14,452 bases of DNA, from assembly GCA_910588865.1 (NCBI GenBank), contig CAJUSJ010000100.1:1-14452 (forward strand). The letters run 5' to 3'. The translations under genes and the position numbers were made by a program. Positions 13,809 through 14,452 of the stretch are shown piece by piece (the stretch's first letter is position 1; each line of letters opens with the position of its first letter). The notes under the pieces were generated by a model, which saw only the letters and a program-made list of their open reading frames with translations, did not search any database and was not told the origin of the DNA. The stretch comes from an uncultured Lachnospiraceae bacterium (GTDB lineage: Bacteria; Bacillota; Clostridia; Lachnospirales; Lachnospiraceae).

Positions 13809-14452
13809 ATGACAAATATAGACGCAAAACTTGACATTTGGAAAAATCGGCTTCTGGATCTGGGAAAGAGAAATAAGCTGTTAAATTATCGTGATACTAG
13901 AAAAACAAGTCTGCGTATCACGAAACCTGAGATATTCAACTTATGGGAGAGCTTTGTTGTGAAGGAGCAGCCTTTAAAATTTCCTCTTTGGAAGGAGGAG
14001 ATAGGAGAAGCTGTAGTAAAGCAAGAGGAAGCTGATGTTATAACAAATCAACCGGTAAAAGAACTGCAAAGTGTTTTGCGAGGCATTAGAAGCAAGGCCA
14101 GGACATTTATGGAAGAGCAGGGCGTTAACAGTTTATATCTTTCATTCGGATTTTTAAGATGGTCGGAAAAGGCGGAGTCCCAACAGCAATTTGATGCTCC
14201 TTTAATATTGGTTCCTGTGATACTAAATTGGGAATCTATAACCTCTCCATTTGTACTGTGTCTGCATGAAGAAGAAATTGTAGTCAATCCTACCCTTGTG
14301 TATAAGATGGAACATGACTTTGGGATAAAACTGCCAGAGTTTGATAGTGAGAAGGAAGATCTAAAAGCGTATTTTGATCAAATAGATAATTTGGTTAAAG
14401 TGAATAGTTGGAGAGTCATTCCAGATACAGGACTTGCCATGCTCTCTTTTTT
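13809..14452 (+). CDS. DUF4011 domain helicase-like protein, N-terminal part
   Basis: The frame starts at ATG 13809, preceded by GGGAG with a 9-base gap, and stays open for 214 codons to the window end, so the 3' part is missing. The N-terminus carries the DUF4011 hallmarks: WKNRLLDLGKRNKLLNYRDT at about residues 11-30, LYLSFGFLRWSEKAE near 112-126, and APLILVPVIL shortly after. Complete proteins with this domain are usually very large superfamily 1 helicases (often over 1,200 residues) and may end in a Vsr/DUF559-like or DUF3320 domain. None of the helicase motifs lies within the window. The family is common in defence islands. It follows the exonuclease by 66 bases in the same direction and is likely the last or a late gene of the same module. 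Confidence 0.85.
   Translation, partial: MTNIDAKLDIWKNRLLDLGKRNKLLNYRDTRKTSLRITKPEIFNLWESFVVKEQPLKFPLWKEEIGEAVVKQEEADVITNQPVKELQSVLRGIRSKARTFMEEQGVNSLYLSFGFLRWSEKAESQQQFDAPLILVPVILNWESITSPFVLCLHEEEIVVNPTLVYKMEHDFGIKLPEFDSEKEDLKAYFDQIDNLVKVNSWRVIPDTGLAMLSF

Noticed and set aside
1..14452. CRISPR array, tRNA/rRNA genes, insertion sequence or integrase
   Set aside because: I saw no regularly spaced repeats, tRNA-like folds, transposase or recombinase motifs in any frame.

Overview
The window looks like an accessory (defence-island) region of a Bacillota chromosome or mobile element, most likely a Clostridia/Lachnospiraceae-type host. The reasons are strong AGGAGG-type ribosome binding sites, the families present (DUF1351, WYL, DUF4011) and a patchwork of base compositions. 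The taxonomic call is inference. All recognisable genes are on the + strand.

Region 1 (1-2250) is strongly AT-rich. It holds the 3' part of an unrecognised cysteine-rich protein and a complete DUF2130 protein with a coiled coil and a PD-(D/E)XK-like nuclease signature. Region 2 (about 2290-7126) switches abruptly to GC-rich sequence and carries the last two core genes of a type 1 BREX phage-defence system, pglZ and brxL. In BREX type 1 the usual order is brxA-brxB-brxC-pglX-pglZ-brxL, so genes 1 and 2 sit where extra defence genes are often inserted between pglX and pglZ. The upstream core genes, if present, lie outside the window.

Region 3 (7127-7444) is a 318-base AT-rich gap. It contains the frameshifted remnant of a small gene and, directly after it, an operator-like inverted repeat upstream of the next gene.

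Region 4 (7445-14452) is a co-directional gene set: a WYL-domain transcription regulator; a tiny protein that overlaps it by 4 bases and appears frameshifted at its 3' end; a DUF1351 protein (a family usually seen in phages); a UvrD-type helicase fused to a RecB/Cas4-like nuclease with an Fe-S cysteine set; a zinc-ribbon/helical-repeat/DEDDh exonuclease fusion; and the first 214 codons of a DUF4011 helicase-like protein cut by the window end. The set resembles a WYL-controlled helicase-nuclease defence module placed next to BREX. I do not recognise this exact combination as a named system, and it is the main candidate for something undescribed. Its role is inferred from domain content and context only.
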